NCBI GenBank assembly: GCA_026874595.1
Contig: CM049320.1
Coordinates: forward strand, 10,751,964-10,815,963
DNA: 64,000 nt
Source of the DNA: Sipunculus nudus
Lineage: Eukaryota; Annelida; Sipuncula; Golfingiida; Sipunculidae
Direction of reading: 5' to 3'
The position numbers and the translations under genes were made by a program. Within the stretch, counting starts at the first letter, position 1, and every line of letters starts with the position of its first letter. The notes beneath the pieces are model-generated. The model saw only the letters and a program-made list of their open reading frames with translations, did not search any database and was not told where the DNA came from. Below, one piece after another: positions 1 to 12,600 of the stretch.

Positions 1-2340
1 GGTATGATTTGTCGTATTTGCCTGAAATTGTGCTTGTCGTTAGATCTAGGATACTTCCCATCTCATATTCAAGACTGGTGGCGCCATCTGCAACAGTTTT
101 TGTGTGGCGTCCATCCATACATTTGCTGTAGGTGAAAATTGCTCATAAGTGAGGAATCGTTATATGTGTTGGTCTGTAATTTGGTATGTTCATCCATCTT
201 GGAAAGTTTTCTCCACTTTAATAGTATACATTAATCCCCTTTTCTCAAGAGTGATTCACCATATTGGCCCCATATTTGGTGAAAAATATTGTTTCTCGAG
301 TTCATAGATAGAAGAAACCTTGGTTGCTTGCCAAGTGACAGTATATGCTGCTGGATATGGGGACCTATTATTTCAGAAGGAAGGGGGGGGGGGGGGGGGG
401 GGGAGGGGATTACTATGTCATGGGATACTTTGGCCAAGAAATGTCTAGTTTATTCATGATGTTATCATTGACATTTTCATAAAAAAATTAGGTTCATTGT
501 ATTATTAAACAGTTGGTTATTCATGTTTTTTTCTTTGCGGTGGAAGCAGATAATATGGGTTTTTGCTATCGTCTTTTTTTGTCTTGCAGGGGTAAAAAAT
601 AACCAAGTTTTCCACAAATAATAATTTATTTACAGTTTCAATATATACAGACTCACGATAAAATCACAACTGCAGGATTAAGAATCGCAAAATAATACGT
701 TACACAATAGATTCCAATATATAGATCCATACGTAACAGCGTAGGACCGAACATAGTCTTGACGAAACATGGAAAAAACGTACCAACCTGCAAAATGGTT
801 GGGGAGCGGCAATCACTGCACCACCGATCACATTAAAAATATTTCCCGAACAACAAACCTAAAAAATGCCATGAGCTCATATACTAATGGGAAGAGAAAA
901 ATATGGATGGATAAAATGCCATTTCCTTTCGAATTATACTGAAACCCAACTGTCATCCCTTATTAGCCTATAAATATAGTCGCATTCAATAATATTTCAT
1001 AATTCCTGGCTAATTTCATGAATGAAAGTGTAATTTGTGACGCATTTGAAGGCATTGGTAATAAAACACTTGAGAAACATCTATTCATATTCATGATATT
1101 CATGAATAATTTGCCAGTCTCTGATACAAAGACCATAACCATTATTTGTTACGTAATACATTCAATTGTGGCAGTTAACAAATGTCACTCAAAAGCACTA
1201 TGACGCTAGCACTTATGGTTGTTTTAATAAAGCTAACAATGCGTGCCCATCCAACTGTACAAAATAGTTTAATGGTGCCAATGAACCGTTTTACTGGGAA
1301 AGAATTATTAGAATATTGTGCTCAGTAGTACATGAATATCATTATATATTCAGCTTGCAAGTTACCATGGCATCAACAGATGAATCGTTACAGCATTATC
1401 GGATAATGTTCTAGCCATGCATTGAAACCTATACTATCCACAAAAAAAATTTTAAAAATTCAGTATTCTGTATACCAATATATTTAGATATATGCAATTG
1501 GTCCCGTTTCTCCCTGAATTCTTGTAATTACAACGTATTCATGACAAGCTGGTTTAAAGTCAAACGCGTCTGTTTTTGAAAACGTGGCACTTGCATTCAA
1601 AGGTAAATTCAAAGGAAACTCCGCATTTGGATTTATTTACATACGGAGCTGGAGACATCTGATTCCAAAGCAAATACAGATATCAAGCGCCATCTTAGAA
1701 TAATATTCACATGAGGTTCCATGAGAAATATAACATATCTTGTTAACAGGCGGTCAAGTCAAGTGAAATGCTTTTGTAAGTGGATTTGCATTTTATCTCA
1801 CCTGATTTACCTTTTGAATATATCTAAATCGCATTTGCATTGACATTTATTTGAAAAAGTTTCATTTATAAACCGCGAACCCAACCTGAATCATGCTGCT
1901 CCCCACGTGCGGAATATTGTTTTACCTGCCAAGTCTAACATGCTCGGGCAGAAATCTAAATATAACCCAAACCTGAAAGAGATACGTTAAAAAGGTTCCA
2001 TTAAACATAAACTTTTCAAAAGATCATCCAAAGAGAAATTCTGACGCTGATATTTTCATCATGTTTGTAATAATTAACTGATAGCCCGGGAGATACACAT
2101 GTACAGATCAAATTCCCCATGTATACAGATCCATGGACTTTTAACATTATTTTTACATGGCACACATGTGAAAGAAACATAACTTTAGTTACTCTAAAGG
2201 ATACAGCTTGATAAAATTTCAATTAATACAAATATACAATCCAGGCAACCCTACTAACTTTCTATTGACAGATGCAAAACTGCCTTTCATGTCGACGTCT
2301 TCTGGTCAAAAAGTGTAATTTCAGCCAAATGTACTGTTAC
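1..2340. other. downstream flank without genes
   Basis: Bases 1-260 are a fragment of the family A internal module in opposite orientation (GGTGGCGCCATC with ATTTGCTGTAGG-like text). A G21 run lies at 383-403. From about 600 to 2,340 the sequence is AT-rich and unique-looking, with no credible ORF. A palindromic CACGTG sits at 1904-1909, but it is beyond the 3' end of per. Confidence 0.6.
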
Positions 2341-5110
2341 AAGGCCTACAGGCCTAATGCGTACCTGCGCAATGGGATATACATCAGGTATAATGTTTCA
2401 TGCTGGACCGTTACTTTTCAAGTACGTGTGACATATATGTACAATGGAAGCACTGAGCATTTTGAACCCGAGTGCAAGCACAAATTACACAAAGGTCACT
2501 GCTGAAATATGTCATGGATGCACATAACGAAAACATGATTGTTAGTGGCACCACCAGTCTTGTTTACGAGGAAGCCATAAAAAAAAATCACATGAAAATT
2601 TTCAGGCAGATACTTCAAACCATTGTTAGGCTATGTGCACAGATGCATTAAACAACCAGAAAACCGGTAATCGACAAGCGACAACTGGTCTCCACTGAAG
2701 TCAAGGGTGGTACGGCTGAAGTGACGGATGGATTGAGTGGTAAGTCACACAACTGCTGAATATAGTCCACTTAAACTCTGAGAAAAGGGCATTAATCTAC
2801 TCAACGAAAACACTTGCCGCCATCTGCCTAGTCTACTAGAAAACTCCAAAATGGATTGAAAAGCAATATTTCAGACCAATACCTTGATCCACTCCTGAGA
2901 CATGAGCAATTTTCACCAGTCGCACATGTATGGATGGACGCCACGCAAATACGACTGCAGATGGCACCATCAGTCTGAAGTACAAGATGGAAGAGTCCAA
3001 GAACTATGAAAATACATAATTTCAGGCAAATAATGCAAATCACTCTGAGAAAAGGGCATTGATCTATTTGACAAAATCGGAAGTTTGGTACCGCCACCTG
3101 TCATGAGTGCGTGATAACTTACAAGACGGATAAACTTGCCAAATTTCAGACATATAAACTGTCAGAGACATCAGCAATTATTACCAAAAACACGTACGGA
3201 TGGACGCCATAGGAAAACGATTGCAGATGGCGCCACCAGGCTTGGCTAAAAGATGGAGGAGTCTAAGATCTGTGAACATGCATAATTTCAGGCCAATACT
3301 GCGAATCCCCCCTGAGAAAAAGGCATTATTTTATTCTACAAAAACGGAAAGGTAAGTGGCATCACCTGTCTGGTTTATGAGAAAACCTTCAAGATGGACT
3401 TTCCAAGAGCTATGGATATACACAATTTCAGGCCGATACTGAAAATCACTCCCGAGAAAAAAAAGGCTTTCATTTATTCTACAAAAACCTGAAGGTAGGT
3501 GACGCCACCTGCCTGGTGTACGTAACAACTTTTCTTGATGAATGAACATGCCAAATTTTACACCAATACCTTGACCCACTCCTATAAGACAAGCGATTTT
3601 CACCAAAAGCACATGCATGGATGGAAGCCATGGGAAAATGATTGCAGATGGCGCCACCAGTCTTGGGTACATGATCGAAGAGTCCAATATCTATGAATAT
3701 GCACAATTTCAGGCAAATACTGCGAATCACTTCTGAGAAAGGGACATTACTTCATTCTACGAAAACGGAAAGATAAGTGGCACCACCTATCAGGTTCATG
3801 AGAAAACTTTCCAAAGATGGATGAACATGCCAAAATTTAGACCGATACGGTAAGCCCAGCAAAGAGAAACTAAAATGAACCTCAGAGCCCTGAGAGCCTT
3901 TTCTAGGGCTAGAGGCATTCATGAGGTGTCCACATTCAGCCTTGAGGGGCATGGCATCCACATGCAGCCTTGAGGGGCATGGCACCCATGACTGATGAGG
4001 TGATTACATGCAGCCTTGAGAAAATAGAGCTGACCTTATGACGCCTGGCAAACTCCGTGTGCACTCATTGAACTCTTGACCTGTATCATAATCTGATACA
4101 GTTGGTAGCCTGCAAAAGCTATAAAAAGACCAAGACTGGCCTTTGGCATGTTGCCAAAATTGAAACAGTTATGCAGTCTGCCAAGCTATTTATTGATACT
4201 GACATTATCTCGGCCTGTTGGTAAATCTGTTTACACATACTGAAAGACTTTGGCTAATTTTTTTTTCAAGCTGACATATGACTTTTTATCAATTTTTTAG
4301 AATAATAAAAGATGCAGTCCTTTCTTTGTTAAAGGTCTAATAATTCTGCCAAAAATATATAAAGTAAACTTGAACAAAGGCCACCTAAGAATCATTTTTG
4401 TGTAATGTTACAGAAGTTTTTGTAGGATAAAGACTATTGCAGCCCTAAATGAAGACTTACTAATGGCTAAAAGAGTAACTTCAGCTTAAAAAAAATCAAT
4501 GAACCCAATCTTATCTGATAAAATCGAGAGAACTTATAAAATCTTGTGAAAACTAAAACCATTCAGCTTCAGTTTCATTATGAAACATTTTAAAGCTGAA
4601 AGAAGCTAAAATTACAAGGGTTTTGTCCATAAAATAAACAGGTCGATGAAGGTGGCACCACAAAAAAACTTAGTTTCAAACATGAGTTATGTTGCAACAT
4701 TTGCACAAAACTTAGTGATGCTAGCTTTGTTCTGAGGTTCTTATATTAGTTTTGCCAAATAAATTATTTCAATTCCTGTAACTCGGCAACAATTAGCGAA
4801 ATTGGAACCAATCGAACAAACTTGAGAGATCTTATCCCTGAAATCATTTTTGTGAAATATTGGACAATTGGCTCAGGGATTTCGGAGGAGAAGATTTTCA
4901 AAGTTTTTTAAGCTTTTTCCCTATAAAATCTTCGAAAATGCAGTTAGCCAAAAAAAAAAGAAGCGAAATCCGATAGTTTTTTAGATGACAATTTTTTTGC
5001 ATAAAATTTGGTGATGTAAGCTCCTGCCGTTTTCGAGATAGTATGGATTAACGTACGGACGATGGGCGACGGAGATGCCACACCATCTCATAAGCTCACA
5101 GGTTCGCTAA
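2341..5110 (+). mobile_element. family A Helitron/HINE-like element, copy 1
   Basis: It starts AAGGCCTACAGGCCT, a 5' palindrome, then GCGTACCTGCG. It ends CACAGGTTCGCTAA, so the subterminal repeats are complementary apart from point changes at the 5' end. The core (about 2,830-3,990) is a run of degenerate modules each carrying GATGGCGCCACCAG and AATTTCAGG. The 3' third (about 4,760-5,110) is a conserved tail shared with copies 2 and 3. Complementary ends with a palindrome, tandem core and CTAA end fit Helentron-associated (HINE or pearl-like) elements. No transposase is present. Confidence 0.65.
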
Positions 5111-5996
5111 AATGTGCAAGGTTTGTACTTTGCAAAACAACAAATAAAGTTATCTTCTTAGTGGTCAAAATAAGGTGTTCTGGACATTTACAGCTCTGAA
5201 AACATGATTCTGAACACACTGTAACATGAACAGGATATAATACTGCAACTCTTAACCGAGCTTCTGTAACATACCATTCACAATACAAAGCCTATTTAGC
5301 ATTTATAAAATGTATCTAAAACTAAAACTTCTTTCAGAGTAATATACATTATTAAAATTGTGTCGATAAAATATTTTTTCCTCCCCTCTCCCTTTAAAGT
5401 ACAAGATAGCACAAGGTACAAAACTACCATCATTTTTAAGCGCAAAAGTAAAGATAGTTATTCCCAAACATGAGAAACAGGAATGTGATGTTTTAATACA
5501 AATACATGATTTGTTTATTATCCTGAAAAAGGGCAGTACTGAAATGGGGAAAATTCAATTACATGTTTAATCAAAGGCAATTCAATGCTGAAAAAAAAAA
5601 ACTGCCATGCTTTCCAATGGTGGTTTATCTGGGATCTCACATTATGAATCAAATTTTATTTAAATGCAAAAAGGATTATTAAGGAAATACCAATTTTCTT
5701 GTCACTGCATATAGCGAGATCTATAGTTGCATGCGTTGATGACATGGATAACGATAGGTTAAATCTAATGTGATAAAAATATAATTCATATTTTATATCA
5801 GAGCATAAAAGAGTATGTTATAGTAAGGATAGGCATTTGTGCTGGCTGTAAAAGTTACATTAGATAACAATCCTCTCCCTGCCTTTAAATAAACCCACCT
5901 GCCTAATTATACAATAACTGACTGGACTGAGCTAACACTACATATACGCACTGACAGGTACGTGGAACATAGGTATCTTCACCGTACATCATATTA

Positions 5997-6775
5997 GCCC
6001 CATTAACGCTAGACAAAGGAGGCGCGCATTAGACCGGTCCAGAAAAAAATAGAGCAGGCTACATTTTAACTTGCGTTCACACTGTGCCGGACTTAGTGAC
6101 CATGTAAAGCGCACTACCCTGTTAAGGTAGACCGTATTGCACTTGGCCTGGCCTAGAATCTGCATTGCGTTTACATGCAGATAAATACTGCAATCTAGAG
6201 CAGTCTAGATTGGATTCCCCCTTAAACGCATGCCTAAATCCAAGTCACATGCAGCCGAGTCTTGCTGGAGCTCGCTATATAGATATAAGCTCAATTTACA
6301 CTAGAAAATGTGGCGCGCGGTAGACAGGTCCAGAAAAATGTGGCGCGGGTTACTTTTTAAGTTGCGTTCACACTGTGCCGCACTAAGTAACTATGAAGAG
6401 CGCGATACCCTGTCAAGAAAGGCTGCATTGCATTTGGCCCGGCCTAGAATCTGCATTGTGTTAACACGCAGATAAATACTGCAATCTAGTGCGGCTAAGA
6501 TTTGATTCTCCCTTTCGCGCATGGGTATCATCCAGTCACATGACAGCCGAGTCTTGCTGGCGCGCGCTATACAGATAGCGCGCTCCACTTTTCCAACACA
6601 CGTTGGAAGCACTTATGTAGGCCGCTCTGGCACGCTAGAATGTAGAACAACTCAAACCGGTGGTCAAAATGTAGCGCACTCCAGACCGAAAATCCTCGAA
6701 ATCTGGCAGGTTTGGGGGACTTGGTGCGCGCTAAACGATGTAGAGCGCTCCAGAAAAAATGTGTGTAAATGGGGC
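5997..6775. mobile_element. TA-flanked MITE with internal duplication
   Basis: 779 bp with terminal inverted repeats GCCCCATTAAC and GTAAATGGGGC, flanked on both sides by TA (5995-5996 and 6776-6777). This is typical of Tc1/mariner-class non-autonomous elements. The interior is much richer in CpG (GCGCGC) than the surroundings. It contains two copies of a roughly 310-bp unit (about 6,020-6,330 and 6,330-6,640), recognisable by TTGCGTTCACACTGTGCCG. No transposase ORF. Confidence 0.75.
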
Positions 6776-6964
6776 TATTATATCTAGTAGCAAAACGTGT
6801 AACTCTGAAGATGACAGAACCAACTCAAAGAGATTATACACTTCAAACCTCAACTGTCCTTTGCCTTAACTTTACAAGTCAAAAAGAAGGAGGTTGCTTA
6901 TTAAAATATAATGGTAGGATATATGTACACAAAGATGACTTTTCTTGTTATAATATTAGAAATA

Positions 6965-6965
<1 letters not shown>

Positions 6966-7025
<60 letters not shown>
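6966..7025. repeat. (TA)n microsatellite
   Basis: About 30 uninterrupted TA units directly downstream of the MITE at 5,997-6,775. The rest up to the per 3' end (7,026-7,474) is AT-rich with no credible gene. Confidence 0.95.
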
Positions 7026-7028
<3 letters not shown>

Positions 7029-7491
7029 TGACTCCTAAGCAATATAAATACATATGAACATAAGCCTAGAATCACAAATTGTGCAAATACAGTCCACCAG
7101 AATATGTCTGGTATATTGGTCAACATTGAGCAATGTACAATTCAACAGAGCAGCTGCATTTAGGAGTTATGATTTTTACCTGTCATTTTCAGCTTTTATA
7201 CAAATGCATGGTGCTCCTTCCAGCTCCACATGTGGCTTTTTAACATATATAAAATGCAGTTCATGACATATATTAACTATCCATATGTACACATCTTCTG
7301 TAGGCCCATCTATTCTTTTCACCACTGATATCTCATTTTGTCAACACACACAAGTACTGATCTTTTATACTTGTCACTGTGAATTCATTGTGAAGAGCAG
7401 AGATATCAACAATGACTTTCATTCATTAATCCATGGATGTCGTTCTTCCGAGTGTCACCTCCCTTGTGACTGTTTCTGTAATACATATGAT

Positions 7492-7497
7492 TTTATT
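7492..7497 (-). terminator. candidate per polyadenylation signal AATAAA
   Basis: This is the first canonical AATAAA on the minus strand after the per stop codon, about 965 bases downstream. Cleavage would fall near 7,475. No other AATAAA or ATTAAA lies between it and the stop. The call depends only on the motif and position. Confidence 0.5.
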
Positions 7498-7607
7498 GTC
7501 TTATGACAATATCCTTAATACAATGTACATTTTCACATCTATATAACAGTCTGTGTGCACCGGCGTACATTTATGTGCGACATCAATAATGTACATATAG
7601 CAGTTTT

Positions 7608-8302
7608 TATGTACATAATTACACTTTTCTCTGCCAATGCCTTACATGGTTAATAATTACAGTATCTTCTGTACATAATTACATTTTCCTTTTCAAGGTA
7701 TCTTGAGTACAAAATTTCAGTTTCACTGTCTCAGTATTTTGTGCACATCATTTTTTGTCTTTGCCACAGTATCTTGTGTACATAATTACACAATACATGA
7801 CAGTTTCTTGTGTATATAATTAAACTTTACCAAGTCACAGTATCTTATATACATTTTTTCAGTGTATCAATTGGAACATTTCCCTGTGACAATATCTTAT
7901 GCACATAATTATACTTTTCCTTGTGACTGTAGCTTGGCTACTCAATCACACCTCATCGCAGAAGCTTCTGTAGATAATTACACCTTGTCTTGAAAGAGTA
8001 TCTTGTGTAGCTAATCACACATTTCCTTGTCACAGTATCTTATGTACATGAATTACACTTTTCCTTGTATCTTGTTTAAAATATTGCACTTTTCCCAGTG
8101 ACAGTGTCTTGTGCGCATAATTTCCTGTGCACTCATTACAATATTTTCTGAGTCAGTTATGTGTCTATCATAAAACTCCAGGGTGAAAGTATATCATGTG
8201 CTTCACCTTACTTTTGCCAGAGAATCTTATGTACATAATTACACTTTTCCCTGTGACATTCTCTTGTGTATCATAACATTCTTATGGAGTGTATTATATA
8301 CA
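7608..8302 (-). promoter_or_regulatory. cluster of five Pumilio-type motifs TGTANATA in per 3'UTR
   Basis: On the transcript strand, TGTACATA occurs at 7615-7608, 8048-8041 and 8235-8228, and TGTATATA at 7853-7846 and 8302-8295. All fit the PUF consensus UGUANAUA. Most lie within the repeated unit of the 3'UTR, so they may have spread with it. Binding is not shown. Confidence 0.4.
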
Positions 8303-8461
8303 TTACATAAATGTCTCCTGTGTCAGCATTCTGAGTGTATAATCACCCTGTTTTAGGACATGTTTCCAGTACACATAATACCATCGTCCATGTGGATAAC
8401 TTCTTCTCTGATATTTTTAGCTGGGGATGTTTCAGTGACAGGATCCACTCTGTTTTATGCT

Positions 8462-9628
8462 TCAGTCTTGGAAACATGGTGAATGTTCAAGGAGTGAAGC
8501 CTCGTTGCATACAGCATTATAAATAAGCCTGCCAGGACTGTTTCCATTTGTGACAATTTGGGGTTCAGCCTTGGTCACAGTATGTTCATCAGAGGACTCT
8601 GATTCAGTCCCCAATTCAGCAGTGCCTGGCACATCCACGCCGTTATCAGTCATAATTACATCTTTGTTCTTTATGACTGGTAGTTTAGAGGATGGTTCAT
8701 CCTCATTGCAGTCCATGCTTATCTCCCCCGGGTCAGTGTTTGTGAAACCTGAAGCATCATCGGATACTGCCGCTTCTTTTGTCGTGTTTTCTTGGCAGCC
8801 TGGCGATGTGACAGAGCTGGTCTGAGACTCGATATCTGATAATTCTTCCATCAACTCTGCCAGCTGATGAATGACAGCTGATGACTGGGCCATCTTTTCA
8901 AGTTTTTTCTTATCGTTTTCCATGATCATTTCCTTTTTAATTGTCTGGCTCTCTTCCCAATCTGTGCTGGACTGACTGCTTTTGTTTTGTGTGACTAAGT
9001 GTATGGGAACAAAAAGCTGCTTGAACAACTCATCCATGGGTTCCATCAATTTTTTTGTTTTCATTTCTGGCTCTAACTCGGCTGATGGTCCCTCAACGAT
9101 TTCTTTACTGCTTATATTGGCAGAATTACCACTATGTGAAGAGGCATTGTCCGATTCTTTCAACGAGCTGTTAGCTTCCTCATTGCTGCGCTGATCACTG
9201 GGGGTTAAGTCACTTGAACCTTTGCTGGAGCCTGTTTCGGAACTGTCAGACTCCATGTCCCCTTTCCCCGGCGATGGGGACGGCTTATCCAGCTTGCTCT
9301 TGATCTCATCCTCCTCACTCACACTGGAATGCTTCTCGTCTGTATCCATACTCTCGGGGGACTTTTTATCACATGATAGCAAATTGTCTGTTGTTTCAAA
9401 AACTATTTTATCAACTTCCTTACATGTGTCTTTGATTCCAGTACAGCACAACAATGGGTCATCCATTTGGACCTCATCAAGCGACGCCATGTTAGCATGA
9501 CCTTCATTGGCAATAGATGTGTTTATCTCATGCTGTTCGGATTCTGATTCCATGGCCGGGCAGTCTGGTCGCATGGTGCTGTGGTGTGATTCTGGCCATA
9601 CAGAGGTCAGAGACTGCCTGTCATCATC
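8462..9628 (-). CDS. per: per last coding exon (exon 22)
   Basis: 1,167 nt, acceptor TTAATTACAG, stop TGA at 8464-8462. It encodes residues 1032-1419. It is acidic and serine-rich (1157-1204 is mostly Ser, Asn, Glu and Lys), as usual for PER tails. DELFKQLFVPI (1230-1240) and a predicted helix at 1253-1296 (core KKEMIMENDKKKLEKM) stand out. The latter resembles the C-terminal CRY-binding helix of vertebrate PER. The protein ends LLEHSPCFQD. The acceptor joins exon 21 in phase 0. Confidence 0.95.
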   Translation of the reverse strand, partial: DDDRQSLTSVWPESHHSTMRPDCPAMESESEQHEINTSIANEGHANMASLDEVQMDDPLLCCTGIKDTCKEVDKIVFETTDNLLSCDKKSPESMDTDEKHSSVSEEDEIKSKLDKPSPSPGKGDMESDSSETGSSKGSSDLTPSDQRSNEEANSSLKESDNASSHSGNSANISSKEIVEGPSAELEPEMKTKKLMEPMDELFKQLFVPIHLVTQNKSSQSSTDWEESQTIKKEMIMENDKKKLEKMAQSSAVIHQLAELMEELSDIESQTSSVTSPGCQENTTKEAAVSDDASGFTNTDPGEISMDCNEDEPSSKLPVIKNKDVIMTDNGVDVPGTAELGTESESSDEHTVTKAEPQIVTNGNSPGRLIYNAVCNEASLLEHSPCFQD

Positions 9629-12600
9629 CTGTAATTAATAAACAGCCATATGAGTCAAATCATACTTCATTATTTAGCCTAAGGCCAAAAAAAACCATGC
9701 AAATTCAATGAATTTATGTCCCTGCTACCGACACATGTTGGTGGTTAGTGAAACTAAATGTGTTGATTCATCATATCAAAAATGAAATAACATATTGTAT
9801 TATTATCTTGTGAGACAGACACTCCAAAACCAATCCAAACCAAGATATGCAGGAGAGCAATCACTGACCCAAATTTGAATGAAATATGATAATATTTAAG
9901 AAAGTTATTACATGGAAACAAAAACCTGACAGACAGACAGAAAAACTCAAATCACTTTCCCCCTATCAAGGCAGCGGGACAAAAAAAGGTATGGTTTTCA
10001 GGCACCGCCTGCATCAATTTTAACCCCCTGCATCAAAATTTTTTTTTTCATCTTTCAAGAAGAAAAAATAAAACAATTTGATTAGATTTCCTTTGTTATG
10101 TAGTGCATTTACCTGTTATTTTCATGCTTTCCCCTGATTATATGCCACTTTTATCAAACATACAAAAAAATTGAAAAATAAAATATTGCCCGCCCGCACT
10201 AAATTTTTTTTCTAAGGGACAGATTTTTTGACATGCACAAAGCTATGAAGATTCTAAGTGTCTTAACCAGTAACTAAGACACTTAAGAAAACCTCTGAGG
10301 TTCTACTGACATGCACATCTTTAAACTTTTTCAATTAATTCCGATATTAGGATGTAGTGTTCAACAAAGAATACTTGCTATATGACCAATAACGGACAAA
10401 AATGCACATAAAATCACCAAAAATGTAATTGCCTGTACAAACAGACCTACATGTTTGCTAATATATGTGATAATTTTAGTAGCCCATACATGTGTTTAGT
10501 AACCTTGAAGATAAAGGTATTACCGGTAGTAGACAGACTTGTCTAGAGATAACTCACCAGTATTAAATGAAAGCATACATTTCCTCATCCCAAAGTATAC
10601 TGTAGTTGCCTTTTTGTTGGAGAGGGTTTTAATTTTGCGATAATTGTGAAAGAGAAAGCATCGCGAATATAAAACCCATAAGATGCCTCATACACTAAGA
10701 TGAACAAGAGGGGACAATACATCTGCACAAACTGATCAGGTATCACCTCTGAAACCTGGTTTGTCATCAGCAACCAAACCTGTACATGGTATTGGAATCA
10801 GGTCATGCAAAGTAGCTGATCATTAAATTATTAATAATATAACGACTGTAACAGAAATTAATGAGATAGTGTGGGATTTTTTCATATCATGTACTTAGAT
10901 TTTATTTTTTCTCTGGTGCAATCCCGAAATTGAAACCCTAGTGAAAAGTTCAAAATGAAGAAATCGCGAAATGTCAACATGCAAATATGAAACCAACCAC
11001 AGTATTTTATTTATAAAATTTAATAATCGTTTATGGCACTGCAAGACTGATGATCAGACAGTTTTGCATCAACCCACCGATCATCGATTGTAAGCAATCA
11101 TCTGCCCATCATTAACTGCACTGATCTTTGCTTCAACAAGGCCTACAGGCCTAATGCGAACCTGTGCAAAGTTTAGGAGTATGAATGGAGGTTTATTTTT
11201 AAAATTTAATATTGATCCAACTTAGTCCTGCATATCTACCTTAGTCATTATGATTTCAGCAAAATGGACGTTTCTGACCTGCAAGTTTCAGACTAGGACA
11301 TTTTGAAACCAGAATATGGGTAGTCGACAAGCCACTTTGCGTGTCCACAGAAATCAGAGTGGGACGAGTGAAGTGAGGCATGGATTAAGTGGCAAGGGGA
11401 AGAGAGCGTGCTGTGTTGCATATTAGCATGGATGTCTGCAGCTTAAACGTGAATGTAGGTGGTGCCACCTGTCATACAATCGAGAAAATTGTCCAGGATG
11501 TAAAAACCTGCAAAATTTCAGGTGGATAAGTCAAACCACTGCCGAGATATGAGTGATTTTATCCCATGGCAGATCAACAGATGGATGTTGTGCATAAGTG
11601 GTTGCAGGTGGCGCCACCAGCTTTGCCTATAATGAAGAGCTATGTGAGATCTATACACATGCAAAATTTTGGCCTAATCGGTCAAACGGTTCCCAAGATA
11701 TGAGCTTGGATGTCTGCAGAGTAAATGTGAATGAAGGTGGCGACACCTTGAAGGGGTCTATCTCTCACGCTCTCTCTGTGGCACACTGGACACACATAGA
11801 AGATCTCAGCAGGTGAAGTAACACAAGGTTTATTTGTACAATCAGCAGAGGAACTGGCAGACGCTCAGTTTCCCACTACATGGACAAAAACCCAACTGAC
11901 TTGCTAATGCTATGCCCTGAGAATGTATCAACTACTACAGCCAATCAATTACCTTGACTCTTATGACCAATTAGAACTTAATTCTGTAAGGACCAATCAA
12001 AGTTAATAAAAGGGGCCAGGCCAGTTTATGACTGACACGCGATACTCATATGGGGAACAGATAATGCCCTGCAGGCAGATTACATAATAGGACCCCCACT
12101 GACAGGTGAGGATATGGTGCCTTATCAGAGCAAGCACTATAAAGACTGAGGTAGATATGCCCTACTTTGATGAACTAATCCGGCTTAGCTGGCCTATGAA
12201 TTAATCAAGAAATATCTAGCTATGTTTATCCAAAGGATCCCCAGGGTTACCTTTTGGATGCAGGTGTGCACACTAATCTTGCCAGGTGGTAAGGTGATGA
12301 CACTTTAACCCCGCTGGTAGCCCTGACTTGTCTATTGTAAGAATGTCTATGTGCAATGGCCAAAAGTAACTGACATCCCTAAGCTTGGTTTCTTATGACT
12401 TAAATAATGCTAAATATAAAATTATGCTGTAAAATCATAAATGCTATACTAATCATGTGAAACTTAAAATATAAATTATGAAATATAATATTATATCAGT
12501 CAATATTCATATGAACAGTATATGCCATGCACACATAATTAAGTGCTATATTGTTTTCAAATAATAATAAAATATGATAGTATTTGAATCATTATTCCTA

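Larger units (their letters stand above)
7475..8461 (-). other. per: probable per 3'UTR made of degenerate repeats
   Basis: The roughly 990 bases after the stop have no ORF. They run to the first AATAAA on the minus strand (7497-7492). Between 7,510 and 8,330 a short degenerate unit recurs irregularly (plus-strand core TATCTTGTGTACATAATTAC), about every 40-60 bases. The 3'UTR assignment rests on position and on the poly(A) signal; no transcript is available. Confidence 0.6.

Noticed and set aside
6391-6787. Overlapping ORFs on both strands in a GC-rich patch
   Set aside because: They fall inside the TA-flanked MITE and share no transposase motif.
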